NCBI GenBank assembly: GCA_947462875.1 | Contig: CANHQJ010000022.1 | Coordinates: 1-64,000 of the forward strand | Length of the DNA: 64,000 bases | From: Verrucomicrobiia bacterium | GTDB taxonomy: Bacteria > Verrucomicrobiota > Verrucomicrobiia > Verrucomicrobiales > Akkermansiaceae | Reading direction: 5' to 3' | Shown here: positions 8,189-16,300 of the stretch, in pieces | Layout: each line of letters opens with the position of its first letter | Numbering within the stretch: the stretch's first letter is position 1 | The notes under the pieces: model-generated | Database searches by the model: none | Seen by the model: only the letters and a program-made list of their open reading frames with translations | Told to the model about the DNA's origin: nothing | Position numbers and translations under genes: made by a program

Positions 8189-8859
8189 GAGTGTGTAGGG
8201 TATCCGATGATGGCCATCATGCGGCCTGTGCGCCCGAGTTCTTTACGGTAACTGTAGAAGCGGTGCAAGTCCGATGCGGTACAAGTTTTGCAATCGTGAA
8301 AGCTGCCAATGCCCGCGTCGGCCGCCTGGCGGACGATTTCCGCGGCAAAATCCACCTCATAGTGCGGCGGGCGGATGCAGGGACCGAGCACGCCGATGAG
8401 GTCCTGTGGAGAGCTGCCGAATTCCTCTTTCATCCGCTCGACCGCACGACCGAGGATGTTTCCCTCCGTGCCTTTTTTTCCCGAGTGGAGCAGGGCGATG
8501 GCTCCATTGGCGCGGTCGGCGAGCCAGATCGCGCCGCAATCGGCGACATAAATCGCCAGTGCCAGTGCGGTTCTCGGGGCGATCAAGCCATCCACGCCCG
8601 CGATCACCGGCAGTCCATCAGGAGCCACGATGGTGGGCGATGCACCGGCGATGGCTACCTCCGCACCGTGCACTTGTTCCGCCCGCCACCACTGCTCTGC
8701 GGTGAAGCCGTGTTGCTCGATGGCGCTGGTGTGGTGGTCGCGGAGGCGGCGCATCGCCTCATCCCGATCCGCATCCATGGGCTGATCCGGCACGCGCTCG
8801 ATGAAATCCACCCGCAACCGGGGGATCGCGCGCAGGGGGCTGAGAAAATCTTCGGTCAT
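8185..8859 (-). CDS. pgeF: Laccase-domain (YfiH/PgeF) protein
   Basis: A 224-residue member of the YfiH/LACC1 family, once called polyphenol oxidase. In other bacteria the family is linked to peptidoglycan editing and to purine-nucleoside phosphorylase or deaminase activity. The metal-site residues are present: QVHGAEVA (His), VADCGAI (Cys) and LLHSGKKGT (His), followed by VLGPCIRPPHYEVD. I use the ATG at 8857-8859 (MTEDFLSPL); the longer frame adds 42 low-complexity residues. It is coupled to ispE by a four-base overlap. Confidence 0.88.
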   Translation of the reverse strand: MTEDFLSPLRAIPRLRVDFIERVPDQPMDADRDEAMRRLRDHHTSAIEQHGFTAEQWWRAEQVHGAEVAIAGASPTIVAPDGLPVIAGVDGLIAPRTALALAIYVADCGAIWLADRANGAIALLHSGKKGTEGNILGRAVERMKEEFGSSPQDLIGVLGPCIRPPHYEVDFAAEIVRQAADAGIGSFHDCKTCTASDLHRFYSYRKELGRTGRMMAIIGYPTHS

Positions 8860-8981
8860 GGCGTGAATCAATAAATGCGAAAAAAAATCCTCCGCTGCGA
8901 CATAAGCGCGGCGGAGGATGTTGTGTCGATTTTTCCGCCGATTGTCAAACGCAAGCGCGTGACGGGGCGGGGGAGGTGCGA

Positions 8982-9443
8982 TCAACCTTGGGGCAGGGCG
9001 GACATGGCGCGGCGGGTGGCATCGACGGTGTCGGCTTCTTCCTGGTCCATGTTCGAGAGCATGTCGGCGAGATCGGCGGCGATTTCACGGCGCATGCGCG
9101 AGACGAGCTCCACGCCTTTTTGCGTGATGCGAACCATGATCTTGCGGCGATCTTCGGCGGCATGGATGCGCTCGACGTAAGCGAGTTTCTCCAAGCGATC
9201 CACCAGACCGGTGGCGGCGGCGGTCGAGTGACCCATTTTCTTGGCGATGTCGGACATCGTCAGGTATTCCTCACTGGACAGGTAGGCCATCAGGAAGAAC
9301 TGGGGAAACGAAACATTTCCTTTGCTCAGTTCTCCGGAGAGGTTGAGAATGCAGCTGCGTTGGGTGAACAACACAAAGTCTGCGAGGCGATCGGCCTCTG
9401 CCTGTACAGCAGGGCCCGTATTCATCGAGTGAACATTTTTCAT
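8982..9443 (-). CDS. MarR-family transcriptional regulator
   Basis: A winged-helix regulator of about 153 residues. The DNA-binding core reads EEYLTMSDIAKKMGHSTAAATGLVDRLEKL (shown in part; about residues 60-90), followed by the wing (YVERIHAAEDRRKIMVRIT) with the family DRR signature. The start is uncertain: ATGs lie at 9443 and 9425 and a TTG at 9467. It lies 122 bases upstream of pgeF on the same strand and is divergent from the PSD1 gene, so it might sense an aromatic or stress signal for either side. No ligand residues can be identified. Confidence 0.85.
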   Translation of the reverse strand: MKNVHSMNTGPAVQAEADRLADFVLFTQRSCILNLSGELSKGNVSFPQFFLMAYLSSEEYLTMSDIAKKMGHSTAAATGLVDRLEKLAYVERIHAAEDRRKIMVRITQKGVELVSRMRREIAADLADMLSNMDQEEADTVDATRRAMSALPQG

Positions 9444-9467
9444 GGCTGATATGGAGTTGAGAGACAA

Positions 9468-9780
9468 ACCCGCCGGGTTGGGACGTAGGCGAATTTATCG
9501 GGACAGCAGCAGTCAATCGAAAAGCCGGATAGTAATCAAGTCTAAATTTTAAAATAATCTTATTAGCTCGATTTTGGTGATACCTGCCAAAGGTCGATAA
9601 TCGGCTTGATATCTAAGTGTATCATTGGGTTTTCTTGATATTTCAGTCATGTAAAATTTTTATCTGCTAATCTTTCGATGAATGGAAATTTTGAAATTTG
9701 TAGCTTGATTGGGTGTTTCAGGCGTGGAGTGGCGGGCATTTCCCTCGAAAGAAAAAGCGCTGTGGCTGCGTATTTTGGTG
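9468..9780. other. AT-rich divergent intergenic region
   Basis: About 313 bases with no gene, clearly richer in A and T than the flanking genes. It contains the perfect 10-base palindrome ATTTTAAAAT (9546-9555), a possible MarR operator, and two copies of CTTGATAT (9605-9612, 9634-9641) 29 bases apart. It should contain the promoters of both divergent genes; I cannot assign -35/-10 boxes with confidence. Confidence 0.45.
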
Positions 9781-12700
9781 ATGTTTCGGCACGGTGTCAT
9801 TGGTTTTCTGTTCGCTTTTCCTGTCTATGCCGATCCTGAGATCCGCTACGGTCGCGACATTCGCCCGATTCTCTCGGACAAGTGTTTTTTCTGCCACGGG
9901 CCCGATGCCAAAACGCGCGAGGAGGATCTGCGGCTCGACATTCGCGAGGAAGCCATCGCCAGCAAGGCCTTCATTCCCGGCAATCCGGAAAAGAGCCGCC
10001 TGATCAAGCTGATCAATGCCACCGATGAAGACGACATCATGCCGCCGCCGAGCAGCCACAAGGTGCTCACCAGCAAGGAAAAACAATTGCTGGCCGATTG
10101 GATCAAAGCGGGGGCCGTGTATGAACCGCACTGGGCCTACTCGGTGCCGAAACGCGAGGCGGGGCGGGACATTGACAGTATCGTGGCGCGTGATCTGACG
10201 TCGCGACAACTGACATTTTCCCCAACGGCGGATGCGGTGACCTTGTTGCGGCGCTTGCATTTCGATGTGACGGGATTACCGCCTTCGCCCGCGCAAGTGG
10301 CGGCATTTCAGACAGCCTACGCGAGCGATCCGCGCGCGGCGGTGGTTCGTGTGGTCGATGAACTTCTGTCTTCGCCGCACTACGGCGAACGCATGGCGAT
10401 CGGATGGCTGGATGCCGTGCGTTATGCGGATACGGCGGGCTATCATGGTGACAACGATCGCTCCGCCTCGCCCTATCGGGATTACGTGATCGATGCCTTC
10501 AATGCCGACAAACCTTTCGATCAATTCACCATCGAGCAATTGGCCGGAGATCTGCTGCCGAATGCGACACTGGAGCAGCAGGTCGCCGCTTCCTACAACC
10601 GGCTCAATCAAATTTCCAAAGAAGGCGGCATTCAGGATGCGGAGTATCTGGCCAAGTATCAGGCCGAGCGCGTGCGCACCACCGCGTCCGCCTGGCTGGG
10701 ATCGACCTTGGCCTGTGCGGAATGTCATGATCACAAATTTGATCCATTCACGGCCAAGGACTTTTATTCCTTTGCGGCGTATTTCAGCGACATCCTCGAA
10801 AAAGGCGCGTGGACGGGCGATGGCAGCTATCAGGAAGACACGGCGAAATGGACCGCGCGCGGCGTGGTGTTTGCAGAATTCGGACCCATCCTGTCGGTGC
10901 CCACGCCATCACAAAAGGCGGCCCTTGTTTCGCTGGAGCAAAAGATCGCCGCGCTGCGCCAGGAGCTGCAGGCCCTGCCGAAACCGGAACAGCAAGCGCT
11001 TACCGCGTGGGTCAGCGAGCAAAAAGCCCTGATGGCCTCCACGGAATCCTTCGATGCTGCGTTGCTCGATGAGACCTCCGCCGAGGCCGCCACCATCGAC
11101 GTGCCCGGCCTCACCGATGCCAGCGCCGGACCCGTGCAAAGCGGCACCCACGCCCGACTGCAAGAATCCGCAGGCTTGGTGCAACACATTGCCACCTTGA
11201 AAAAACCGTATGTCGTCCAGGCGGGGGAAGAGTGTTTTCTGTGGGTGCATCTGGATCCCGCCAAGCCTACCAGCGCCGTCATGCTGCAGGTGAATGTGGA
11301 TGGCAAGTGGTCGCACCGCGCCTACTGGGGCGAGGCCGTGATTCCCTATGGAAAGGGAGAAGCGGCCACGGCCTATCACCGCGCTGGTGATCTGCCTGCT
11401 GCCGGCCAATGGGTGCGGCTCACGGTTCCCATCGCCGCCATAGGTCTGGCACCCGGGGCGAAGGTCGGCCAGATCGCATGCACACAATTCGGGGGCAAGG
11501 TTCACTGGGACAATGTCGGCTTCGTCACACGTGATCCGGCTCGTCGGCTCGCCCATCTTTCGCCGGAGGCTGTCGCTGCCCTGAAAGCGGCCACTCCTGA
11601 TGGGGAAAAACTCGCGCTGGTCTATCGCGAATCCACCCCCGCCTACCAAAAAATCAAATCCGAGCTGCAGGTCCGGGAAAAAGAACGCGAGAACCTTCTC
11701 AAAACGGCACCCAGTGTGCTCGCCACCATTTCCGCCACTCCGCGGGAGGTTCGCTTGCTCAATCGCGGCGATTGGCAGGACAAATCCGGTCCGTTGGTGG
11801 CACCCGCACCGCCGGCGTTCTTGAGCAAACCAACGCCACCAGGCGAACAACCCGCGCCCCGCGGCACGCGCCTGGATCTCGCGAAGTGGATGGTGGATGC
11901 GGAAAACCCGCTCACGGCGCGCGTTTTTGTCAATCGCCTGTGGGCGCGGCTGTTTGGCGTCGGCCTCTCGAAAGATCTCGGTGACTTCGGCCTGCAAGGG
12001 GAATACCCCAGCCATCCCGAGCTGCTGGACTGGCTGGCCATCGAGTTTCGCGAAAAAGGCTGGAGCGTGAAGCACTTGATGCGCACCATTTTGCTCTCGC
12101 GCACCTACCAGCAATCCAGCACGCCCACCGCTGCCCTCGCCGAGGCGGATCCGCAGAACCGCTGGCTCGCGCGGCAGAGCCAGATCCGCCTGCCAGCCGA
12201 ATTGATTCGCGACAACGCACTCGCCGTCTCCGGCCTGCTCCATCCGGAAATCGGCGGCCCCAGCGTGAAGCCATATCAGCCGGCGAAATACTATCGTCAC
12301 CTGAATTTCCCGCCACGCGAGTATCAGCCGGATAGCGGTGCCTCTCTCTACCGGCGCGGGCTTTACACGCACTGGCAGCGGACCTTCCTCCACCCCATGC
12401 TCAAGGCCTTCGATGCCCCATCGCGCGAGGAATGCACGGCGGAGCGGTCCGCCTCGAACACACCCTTGCAGGCACTGAATTTGCTCAATGATCCGACCTT
12501 CACCGAAGCCGCCCGCGTGATGGCGGCGCGTCTGCTATCTGATGAAAAAGGAGAAACCGATCTCGCGCAACGCGCCTGGGTGCTGTGCCTGAGCCGCCAG
12601 CCCACGGACGAAGAGCTGCGCATTCTCACACAGTTCCATCAAGAGGAAATGAAGCGTTTCACCGCCAGCCCCGCCGATGCCCAGACATTGCTGACCGTTG

Positions 12701-12804
12701 GCGCGATGCCTGCGCCCAAGGAAATGCCCGCCATTCCGCTCGCGGCGGCCACCTCGCTCTGCCGCGCGCTTCTGAATCTGCATGAAGCCATTACTCGTTA
12801 TTAA
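9781..12804 (+). CDS. PSD1 / planctomycete cytochrome c domain protein (DUF1549, DUF1553)
   Basis: A large exported protein of about 1007 residues typical of Planctomycetota and Verrucomicrobiota. After a signal peptide (MFRHGVIGFLFAFPVYA) comes the PSCyt1 domain, with a haem-binding CFFCH at residues 35-39. The DUF1549 domain follows (RLHFDVTGLPPSP; LDAVRYADTAGYHGDN; LACAECHDHKFDPF), then a central carbohydrate-binding-like region (about residues 430-600). The DUF1553 domain comes last (ARVFVNRLWARLFG; ECTAERSASNTPLQALNLLND). I start at the ATG at 9781; a TTG 24 codons upstream gives no better signal. The gene is followed by a DUF1501 gene after 30 bases, the usual pairing. A role in polysaccharide degradation is proposed for the family but unproven. 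Confidence 0.92.
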   Translation: MFRHGVIGFLFAFPVYADPEIRYGRDIRPILSDKCFFCHGPDAKTREEDLRLDIREEAIASKAFIPGNPEKSRLIKLINATDEDDIMPPPSSHKVLTSKEKQLLADWIKAGAVYEPHWAYSVPKREAGRDIDSIVARDLTSRQLTFSPTADAVTLLRRLHFDVTGLPPSPAQVAAFQTAYASDPRAAVVRVVDELLSSPHYGERMAIGWLDAVRYADTAGYHGDNDRSASPYRDYVIDAFNADKPFDQFTIEQLAGDLLPNATLEQQVAASYNRLNQISKEGGIQDAEYLAKYQAERVRTTASAWLGSTLACAECHDHKFDPFTAKDFYSFAAYFSDILEKGAWTGDGSYQEDTAKWTARGVVFAEFGPILSVPTPSQKAALVSLEQKIAALRQELQALPKPEQQALTAWVSEQKALMASTESFDAALLDETSAEAATIDVPGLTDASAGPVQSGTHARLQESAGLVQHIATLKKPYVVQAGEECFLWVHLDPAKPTSAVMLQVNVDGKWSHRAYWGEAVIPYGKGEAATAYHRAGDLPAAGQWVRLTVPIAAIGLAPGAKVGQIACTQFGGKVHWDNVGFVTRDPARRLAHLSPEAVAALKAATPDGEKLALVYRESTPAYQKIKSELQVREKERENLLKTAPSVLATISATPREVRLLNRGDWQDKSGPLVAPAPPAFLSKPTPPGEQPAPRGTRLDLAKWMVDAENPLTARVFVNRLWARLFGVGLSKDLGDFGLQGEYPSHPELLDWLAIEFREKGWSVKHLMRTILLSRTYQQSSTPTAALAEADPQNRWLARQSQIRLPAELIRDNALAVSGLLHPEIGGPSVKPYQPAKYYRHLNFPPREYQPDSGASLYRRGLYTHWQRTFLHPMLKAFDAPSREECTAERSASNTPLQALNLLNDPTFTEAARVMAARLLSDEKGETDLAQRAWVLCLSRQPTDEELRILTQFHQEEMKRFTASPADAQTLLTVGAMPAPKEMPAIPLAAATSLCRALLNLHEAITRY

Positions 12805-12834
12805 CGATTGAACCTACTTACACGACACACGCAC

Positions 12835-14220
12835 ATGTCCATTTTTTCCGATAGCAACCGTCGCACCTTTCTCGGCCAGGGTCTCACAGGGCTGGGGACC
12901 ATCGCGCTCTCACGCATGCTCGGTGCCGAGCTGGGAGTGAGTGCAGGGAGCGTGATTTCGCCCAAGGTGAAGCGGGTGATTTTCCTCAGCATGGCGGGCG
13001 GTCCCTCGCACCTGGAGACCTTCGATTTCAAACCGAAGCTGCGCGAGCTGCACGGCAAGCCGATGCCGGAATCGTTCACCAAGGGCCAACAGCTCGCGCA
13101 ATTGCAGGGCAAAAAACTCAATTGTTTCGGCGCGCAGCACGATTTCTCGCGTCACGGCCAGTGCGGCATGGAAATCTCCAACATTTTTCCCAACATCGCG
13201 AAACATGCCGATGAGATCGCGCTGGTCCGCTCGATGCATACCAAGCAGATCAACCACGATCCCGCGCATACCTTCATGAACACCGGCTCCATCATTCCGG
13301 GGCGGGCGTCGATGGGTTCATGGGTGCTTTACGGTCTGGGCAGCGAGAGCCAGAGCCTGCCGGGCTTCGTGGTGCTCACCAGCGTGGGTGGGGGACAGGC
13401 GCAGCCCATTTCCTCGCGCCAGTGGAGCAGTGGATTTCTGCCCGGTCACTTGCAGGGCGTGGAGTTCCAGTCGGCAGGCGATCCCGTGCACTACGTGCGC
13501 AACCCGGGCGGCGTCACCACGGAGGCGCAGAAACAACTCATCGCCACCGTCAATCGCCTCAATTCCCTCAGCGCCGCGCGGACCAGCGATGCGGAAATCG
13601 CCACGCGCATCGAGCAATACGAGCTGGCCTTCCGCATGCAGAGTTCCGTGCCGGAGCTGATGGGCTACGAGGGCGAGACAAAACAAACGTTTGATTTATA
13701 CGGATGTACGCCGGGCGATGGCTCCTTTGCCTCGAATTGCTTGCTGGCGCGGCGTTTGGCCGAGCGCGGGGTGCGTTTCATCCAGGTCTATCACCGTGGC
13801 TGGGATCACCACGGCGGCGTGAAAAACGGCACCGCCACTACGGCGAAACTCGTCGATCAAGGCACCTCCGCCCTGCTCACCGATCTGAAACAGCGCGGCA
13901 TGCTCGATGATACCCTGGTCGTCTGGGGTGGGGAGTTTGGCCGCACACCGATGGCCCAGGGCGATGGCCGCGATCACCACATCAAGGCCTTCTCCATTTT
14001 CCTCGCCGGCGGCGGCATCAAGGGCGGCACCGTGCACGGCGAGACCGATGAACTGGGCTACGGCATCGCCAAAGACCCGGTCTCCGTGCACGACCTGCAC
14101 GCGACCCTGCTCCACCTGCTGGGCCTGGACCACCAGCGCCTCACCTACCGCGCCCAAGGCCTCGATCAGAAGCTCACCGGCGTGGAACCAGCGGCGGTCA
14201 TCAAGCAGATTCTGGCGTAA
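12835..14220 (+). CDS. DUF1501 sulfatase-like exported protein
   Basis: A protein of about 461 residues with a twin-arginine signal (SNRRTFLGQGLTGLG), so exported folded. The DUF1501 domain is related to the alkaline-phosphatase/sulfatase fold. It shows FLSMAGGPSHLETFDFKP near the N-terminus, HGQCGMEISNIFPNIA, and late metal-site-like motifs VVWGGEFGRTPM and GRDHH. The ATG at 12835 puts the Arg pair at the right place; the longer frame adds nine residues. It lies 30 bases after the PSD1 gene, its usual partner, and is presumably co-transcribed. The catalytic activity is not established for the family. Confidence 0.92.
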   Translation: MSIFSDSNRRTFLGQGLTGLGTIALSRMLGAELGVSAGSVISPKVKRVIFLSMAGGPSHLETFDFKPKLRELHGKPMPESFTKGQQLAQLQGKKLNCFGAQHDFSRHGQCGMEISNIFPNIAKHADEIALVRSMHTKQINHDPAHTFMNTGSIIPGRASMGSWVLYGLGSESQSLPGFVVLTSVGGGQAQPISSRQWSSGFLPGHLQGVEFQSAGDPVHYVRNPGGVTTEAQKQLIATVNRLNSLSAARTSDAEIATRIEQYELAFRMQSSVPELMGYEGETKQTFDLYGCTPGDGSFASNCLLARRLAERGVRFIQVYHRGWDHHGGVKNGTATTAKLVDQGTSALLTDLKQRGMLDDTLVVWGGEFGRTPMAQGDGRDHHIKAFSIFLAGGGIKGGTVHGETDELGYGIAKDPVSVHDLHATLLHLLGLDHQRLTYRAQGLDQKLTGVEPAAVIKQILA

Positions 14221-14584
14221 TCGCTATGCATCGCAGACATGGGCAGGAAACGCGCCCGTTTGACGCGCTAGATCAGAGTTTCCGCGAAGACGCGGCATAG
14301 CCTCATCCCATTCGTGAAAATCCGAGCCATTCGTGCCCCCCCCAGCATCAGCTCCAGCGCCTTCCATTCCGCACACGGAAACGACAACCTTACCTTTGAT
14401 AACTGTTAGATTAATGACCCCAGAACACCAAGCGATCCAAATGATAAGGCAATCCTGATAAATTGATAAAGTCGTTGAATGTCAATGTTTTATAGGAGAG
14501 TGAATAATCACATTGTCTTTTTTACTAGATTTCCTATCATAATGGGCGGAACGAACTAATACTGTTCTGCTGTAAATTTTTCCG
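14221..14584. other. Gene-free stretch, AT-rich right half
   Basis: 364 bases without a plausible gene. The left part resembles the GC-rich genome; from about 14390 on it becomes AT-rich and remains so through the next two genes. I see no terminator with a T-run after the DUF1501 gene. Confidence 0.5.
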
Positions 14585-15085
14585 ATGGATAGTCGTCCTC
14601 CAATACCTGCTGACATCCGCCGCCGCGTCCTCGTCGAGGCTGGGCATCGGTGCGCGATCCCCACTTGCCGATACATCGAGGTCGACGTTCATCACGTTAT
14701 CCCGTGGGCGCAGTGTCAGGCGCACGAATATGACAACCTCATCGCTCTCTGCCCGAATTGCCATCGGCGCGCCGATAGAGGGGAGATTGATCGTAAGGCT
14801 CTTCGGCTCTACAAAGTTAACTTGCGTTTCATTCATGATAAGTATTCTCAGTTGGAGATGGATATTTTGTTTGAGTTGGCAGGTGCGCCTGTGAATGCTG
14901 CGATTCAGTGGCCGCCTGCGAACAACATTCTTCTGAAGCGATCCCTAGAATCAGGCCTCTTGGGTTTAGCCCAGAATCCGAATGGATCGGTGGTTGTGAT
15001 GGGTATGCAGGCGTCACCTAATAATCTTTTCATTACCGATAAAGGTCGTGAGTATGTTGCTGATCTAGGACTCCACGAACTATAA
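14585..15085 (+). CDS. HNH endonuclease-domain protein
   Basis: A 166-residue protein with an N-terminal HNH nuclease module: RCAIPTC (first Cys pair), EVDVHHVIPW (the HH), YDNLIALCPNCHRRAD (Asn plus second Cys pair and His). The zinc-binding Cys and catalytic His are all present in the first 65 residues. The remaining 100 residues are of unknown function, with a C-terminal VVMGMQASPNNLFITDKGREY stretch (shown only as a landmark). The gene is AT-richer than its neighbours, which suggests transfer. It could be a defence or mobile-element nuclease or a stand-alone repair-type HNH; nothing nearby decides this. Confidence 0.8.
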   Translation: MDSRPPIPADIRRRVLVEAGHRCAIPTCRYIEVDVHHVIPWAQCQAHEYDNLIALCPNCHRRADRGEIDRKALRLYKVNLRFIHDKYSQLEMDILFELAGAPVNAAIQWPPANNILLKRSLESGLLGLAQNPNGSVVVMGMQASPNNLFITDKGREYVADLGLHEL

Positions 15086-15098
15086 CAAATGAAGAAGC

Positions 15099-15223
15099 AG
15101 AACAAGTCGTGCATGGCAATCCCCACTAGCGCCTCTGTCGGCGAAGTCTCGCATGACTTTACGGCTTCACCTCCGTTTCCACGATTACCCCAGCTAGTGG
15201 GGCTGCCATCACTCTAACGTTCT
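15099..15223. repeat. Long imperfect palindrome between two small genes
   Basis: The left arm (15099-15130) and right arm (15193-15223) pair over AGAAC/GTTCT, then, after an unpaired spacer, over about 20 base pairs (GTG-ATGGCA, CCCCACTAGC) with one extrahelical C at 15112. The loop is 62 bases and holds smaller hairpins. The architecture (short outer core, unpaired spacer, bulged inner stem) resembles integron attC sites, but the canonical GTTRRRY core is not matched exactly. No integrase lies in the window. Could alternatively be a structured RNA or repeat. Confidence 0.4.
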
Positions 15224-15232
15224 TTAGAAAAA

Positions 15233-15598
15233 ATGGCCATGTTGCGGATTACACTGACGTTTTTAGCCGCATTATCAATATGCGGATGCGATGATTCTGT
15301 CACATGCCAATACGAGACGAGAGCAGATGCCGAAGCGGACAGATTCTTTGATTGCGGCTGGCTTCCAAGCATCATTCCGATGTCTAGTAGAGTGATTACA
15401 ACAAAGAACGATTTGGACATGAATGTATCAGAAGGTGAATTTTTCTTCGATCCCGGCGATGCCGATGAGTTTATTCGACATTTGTCCGGAATTGATGGCA
15501 GTGGTTCATACACATATGAGGAGAGCAACTCGACATGGATTTTTCACATTGATTCCAAAGCTGGTCATTGCAGATATTCGATGCGATTGCGAAGATAA
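15233..15598 (+). CDS. Small putative lipoprotein
   Basis: A 121-residue protein with a hydrophobic N-terminus ending SICGC, a lipobox-like site giving a lipidated Cys near residue 19. The mature part has several Cys (CDDSVTCQYET; FFDCGWLP), the stretch SRVITTKNDLDMNVSEGEF and a Cys near the C-terminus (AGHCRYSM). The pattern resembles small YbbD-like bacterial lipoproteins, but the match is loose. A second start two codons in (ATG 15239) is possible. It is AT-rich like the preceding HNH gene and separated from it by the long palindrome. Function unknown. Confidence 0.6.
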   Translation: MAMLRITLTFLAALSICGCDDSVTCQYETRADAEADRFFDCGWLPSIIPMSSRVITTKNDLDMNVSEGEFFFDPGDADEFIRHLSGIDGSGSYTYEESNSTWIFHIDSKAGHCRYSMRLRR

Positions 15599-15976
15599 AC
15601 TGAATGCGAACAAACTACTTTCCAGGTTGTAGCTCGCGTAGTAATATTTCGATCTTCTGTTAGTCTAACATTTTTTATCATGGAGCCAGCAACGTTATGT
15701 TCCGCATGTCGGGGCGGTGGGCAAACCTGGGCTGGATGCCACCAAAATTTTCCTGCCCTGTTAGTGTGTGCGCGAAGTCGTTGTCAATCGGTGGGAAGGA
15801 CCTCATCGCCGAGGACGTAACCCTTACAGGGTAAGAGAAAAACGGTGCGCGGATTTTCCTAGGGTAGCCACGCCCGTGGCGTGACAACCCTGGGCTTTGG
15901 GACACAACCCCGGTGGGGTACTGGTGGTTTCCTATCTCATGTGGAAAGTTGTCGATGCGAACGGCAAGACGATACC
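15599..15976. repeat. Gene-free stretch with a chain of short hairpins
   Basis: 378 bases without a convincing gene. The right part carries consecutive short palindromes: CTTAC-agg-GTAAG (15823-15835), CACGCC-cgt-GGCGTG (15869-15883) and ACCCC-ggt-GGGGT (15907-15919). The surrounding wording (ccctgggctt, accccggtgggg) is like the intergenic mosaic repeats seen in many Verrucomicrobiota and Planctomycetota. The left part holds GTTAG-T-CTAAC near 15659-15669. The minus-strand open frame over this region is a by-product of the repeat. Confidence 0.5.
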
Positions 15977-16276
15977 TTAGAACACCACACCGGTGATCAA
16001 TGATGCGAGGCTCAAGGCGCACCACGATGGCCAACGACCTTGCTCTCCGCCCATGCGAAGCCAGACATAACCAAGCAATATGATGCCAAAAAGAAATGGG
16101 GACCAAAGGTGCGCGGTGATCGCTATTCTGGTTTCAAGTCCGAATATGCTCGTCTCGCCATAGATTTCAGAAAGTCCTCGGCCTCCATAGATGCTTCCGA
16201 AGCCTACCATAACAGCGAGAGCGGCAATCGTAACAACCGTCACCACCGTTTCGATCGTCGATTCTCGTTTTGGCAT
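15977..16276 (-). CDS. Small hypothetical membrane protein
   Basis: About 99 residues from the ATG at 16276 (MPKREST). Three hydrophobic segments are visible: TVVTVVTIAALAVMVGFG, LWSPFLFGIILLGYVWL and WCALSLASLITGVVF, so it is probably a three-helix inner-membrane protein. No family motif is recognised. Its start is 25 bases after the ftsK stop on the same strand, so it may be the tail of that operon, although no ribosome site is evident. It could also be a chance frame, but the membrane pattern argues against that. Confidence 0.5.
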   Translation of the reverse strand: MPKRESTIETVVTVVTIAALAVMVGFGSIYGGRGLSEIYGETSIFGLETRIAITAHLWSPFLFGIILLGYVWLRMGGEQGRWPSWCALSLASLITGVVF

Positions 16277-16300
16277 CCGATTTTTTTGCAACTTGACTCC

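Noticed and set aside
10909-12393. 494-codon minus-strand frame opposite the PSD1 gene
   Set aside because: A composition shadow. The plus strand has clear PSD1, DUF1549 and DUF1553 motifs.
14221-14584. Hidden small gene or RNA before the HNH gene
   Set aside because: I could find no start with a plausible frame and no stable structured block; a short frame at 14482-14676 on the minus strand overlaps the HNH gene and is unlikely.
15678-16106. 142-codon minus-strand frame over the hairpin repeats
   Set aside because: Translations of this kind come from intergenic mosaic repeats; it also overlaps the small membrane-protein gene in another frame.
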